Source: CAZBBC01 sp964489835
Lineage (GTDB): Bacteria; Calditrichota; Calditrichia; JAJRVZ01
DNA: 6,918 nt
Reading direction: 5' to 3'
Assembly (NCBI GenBank): GCA_964489835.1
Contig: CAZBBC010000203.1
Coordinates: 1-6,918, forward strand
In this document: positions 6,841-6,918 of the stretch, piece by piece
Layout: the number at the start of each line of letters is the position of its first letter
Position numbering within the stretch: the first letter of the stretch is position 1
Translations under genes and position numbers: made by a program
Notes under the pieces: model-generated
Seen by the model: the letters and a program-made list of their open reading frames with translations, nothing else
Database searches by the model: none
Told to the model about the DNA's origin: nothing

Positions 6841-6918
6841 CCTCCCCCAGCCCCTCCCTGTCCGGCAAAGCCGGACAGGGAGGGGTGTCGACCCGCCTCA
6901 GGCGGGGAGACGGGGTGG
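6841..6918. repeat. G/C-rich double-hairpin palindromic repeat (REP-like, truncated by window edge)
   Basis: A perfect 16-bp palindrome pairs 6851-6866 (CCCCTCCCTGTCCGGC) with 6870-6885 across the loop AAA. Six bases later a second hairpin pairs CCCGCC (6892-6897) with GGCGGG (6901-6906) across TCA. It is followed by GGGGAGACGG (6904-6913), the same ten bases found at the edge of the repeat at 1338-1430. The stretch is far richer in G/C than the neighbouring genes and has no coding capacity. It may continue beyond the window. A terminator of an upstream gene is an alternative, but no T-tract follows on either strand. Confidence 0.75.

Overview
The window is a stretch of a Gram-negative bacterial genome in which all three protein-coding genes lie on the minus strand, so transcription runs from high to low coordinates. 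The exact lineage cannot be read from the sequence. The secreted or lipid-anchored glycoside hydrolases, the FG-GAP/VCBS lipoprotein, the moderate GC content and the G/C-rich palindromic intergenic repeats together suggest an environmental polysaccharide degrader, perhaps in or near the FCB superphylum. Two of the three starts have recognisable Shine-Dalgarno sequences, which argues mildly against typical Bacteroidia. This placement is inference.

Layout in the direction of transcription: (1) 6918-6762 is a 157-bp non-coding stretch. It holds a strong G/C-rich double-hairpin repeat (6851-6906) and the presumed promoter and leader of the operon. (2) 6761-3828 encodes a 977-residue exported protein. 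It combines an N-terminal beta-sandwich, an (alpha/alpha)6-barrel glycosidase-like core, a chitobiase-C-terminal-like domain and a C-terminal jelly-roll domain; I cannot assign its glycosidase family. (3) 3826-1535 encodes a 763-residue exported family-78 glycoside hydrolase (alpha-L-rhamnosidase type), starting one base after the previous stop codon, with its ribosome binding site inside the last codons of the upstream gene. (4) 1534-1250 is a 285-bp intergenic stretch carrying a MITE-like inverted repeat (1338-1430). (5) 1249-1 is the 5' part of an FG-GAP/VCBS-repeat lipoprotein with seven calcium-binding repeats; it runs off the window edge.

The two enzymes look like a translationally coupled pair that acts outside the cytoplasm on a rhamnose-containing glycan or glycoside. 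The GH78 enzyme would remove terminal alpha-L-rhamnose, and the unassigned barrel protein would act on a neighbouring linkage. The FG-GAP lipoprotein may be a surface-exposed propeller, but it is separated by the repeat element and may be its own transcription unit. No SusC/SusD pair, regulator, transporter, RNA gene, CRISPR array or transposase gene is visible, so a complete polysaccharide utilisation locus is not demonstrated here. The most interesting points are the unassigned barrel enzyme coupled to a GH78 partner, and the two palindromic repeats that bracket the operon and share an identical 10-bp edge.
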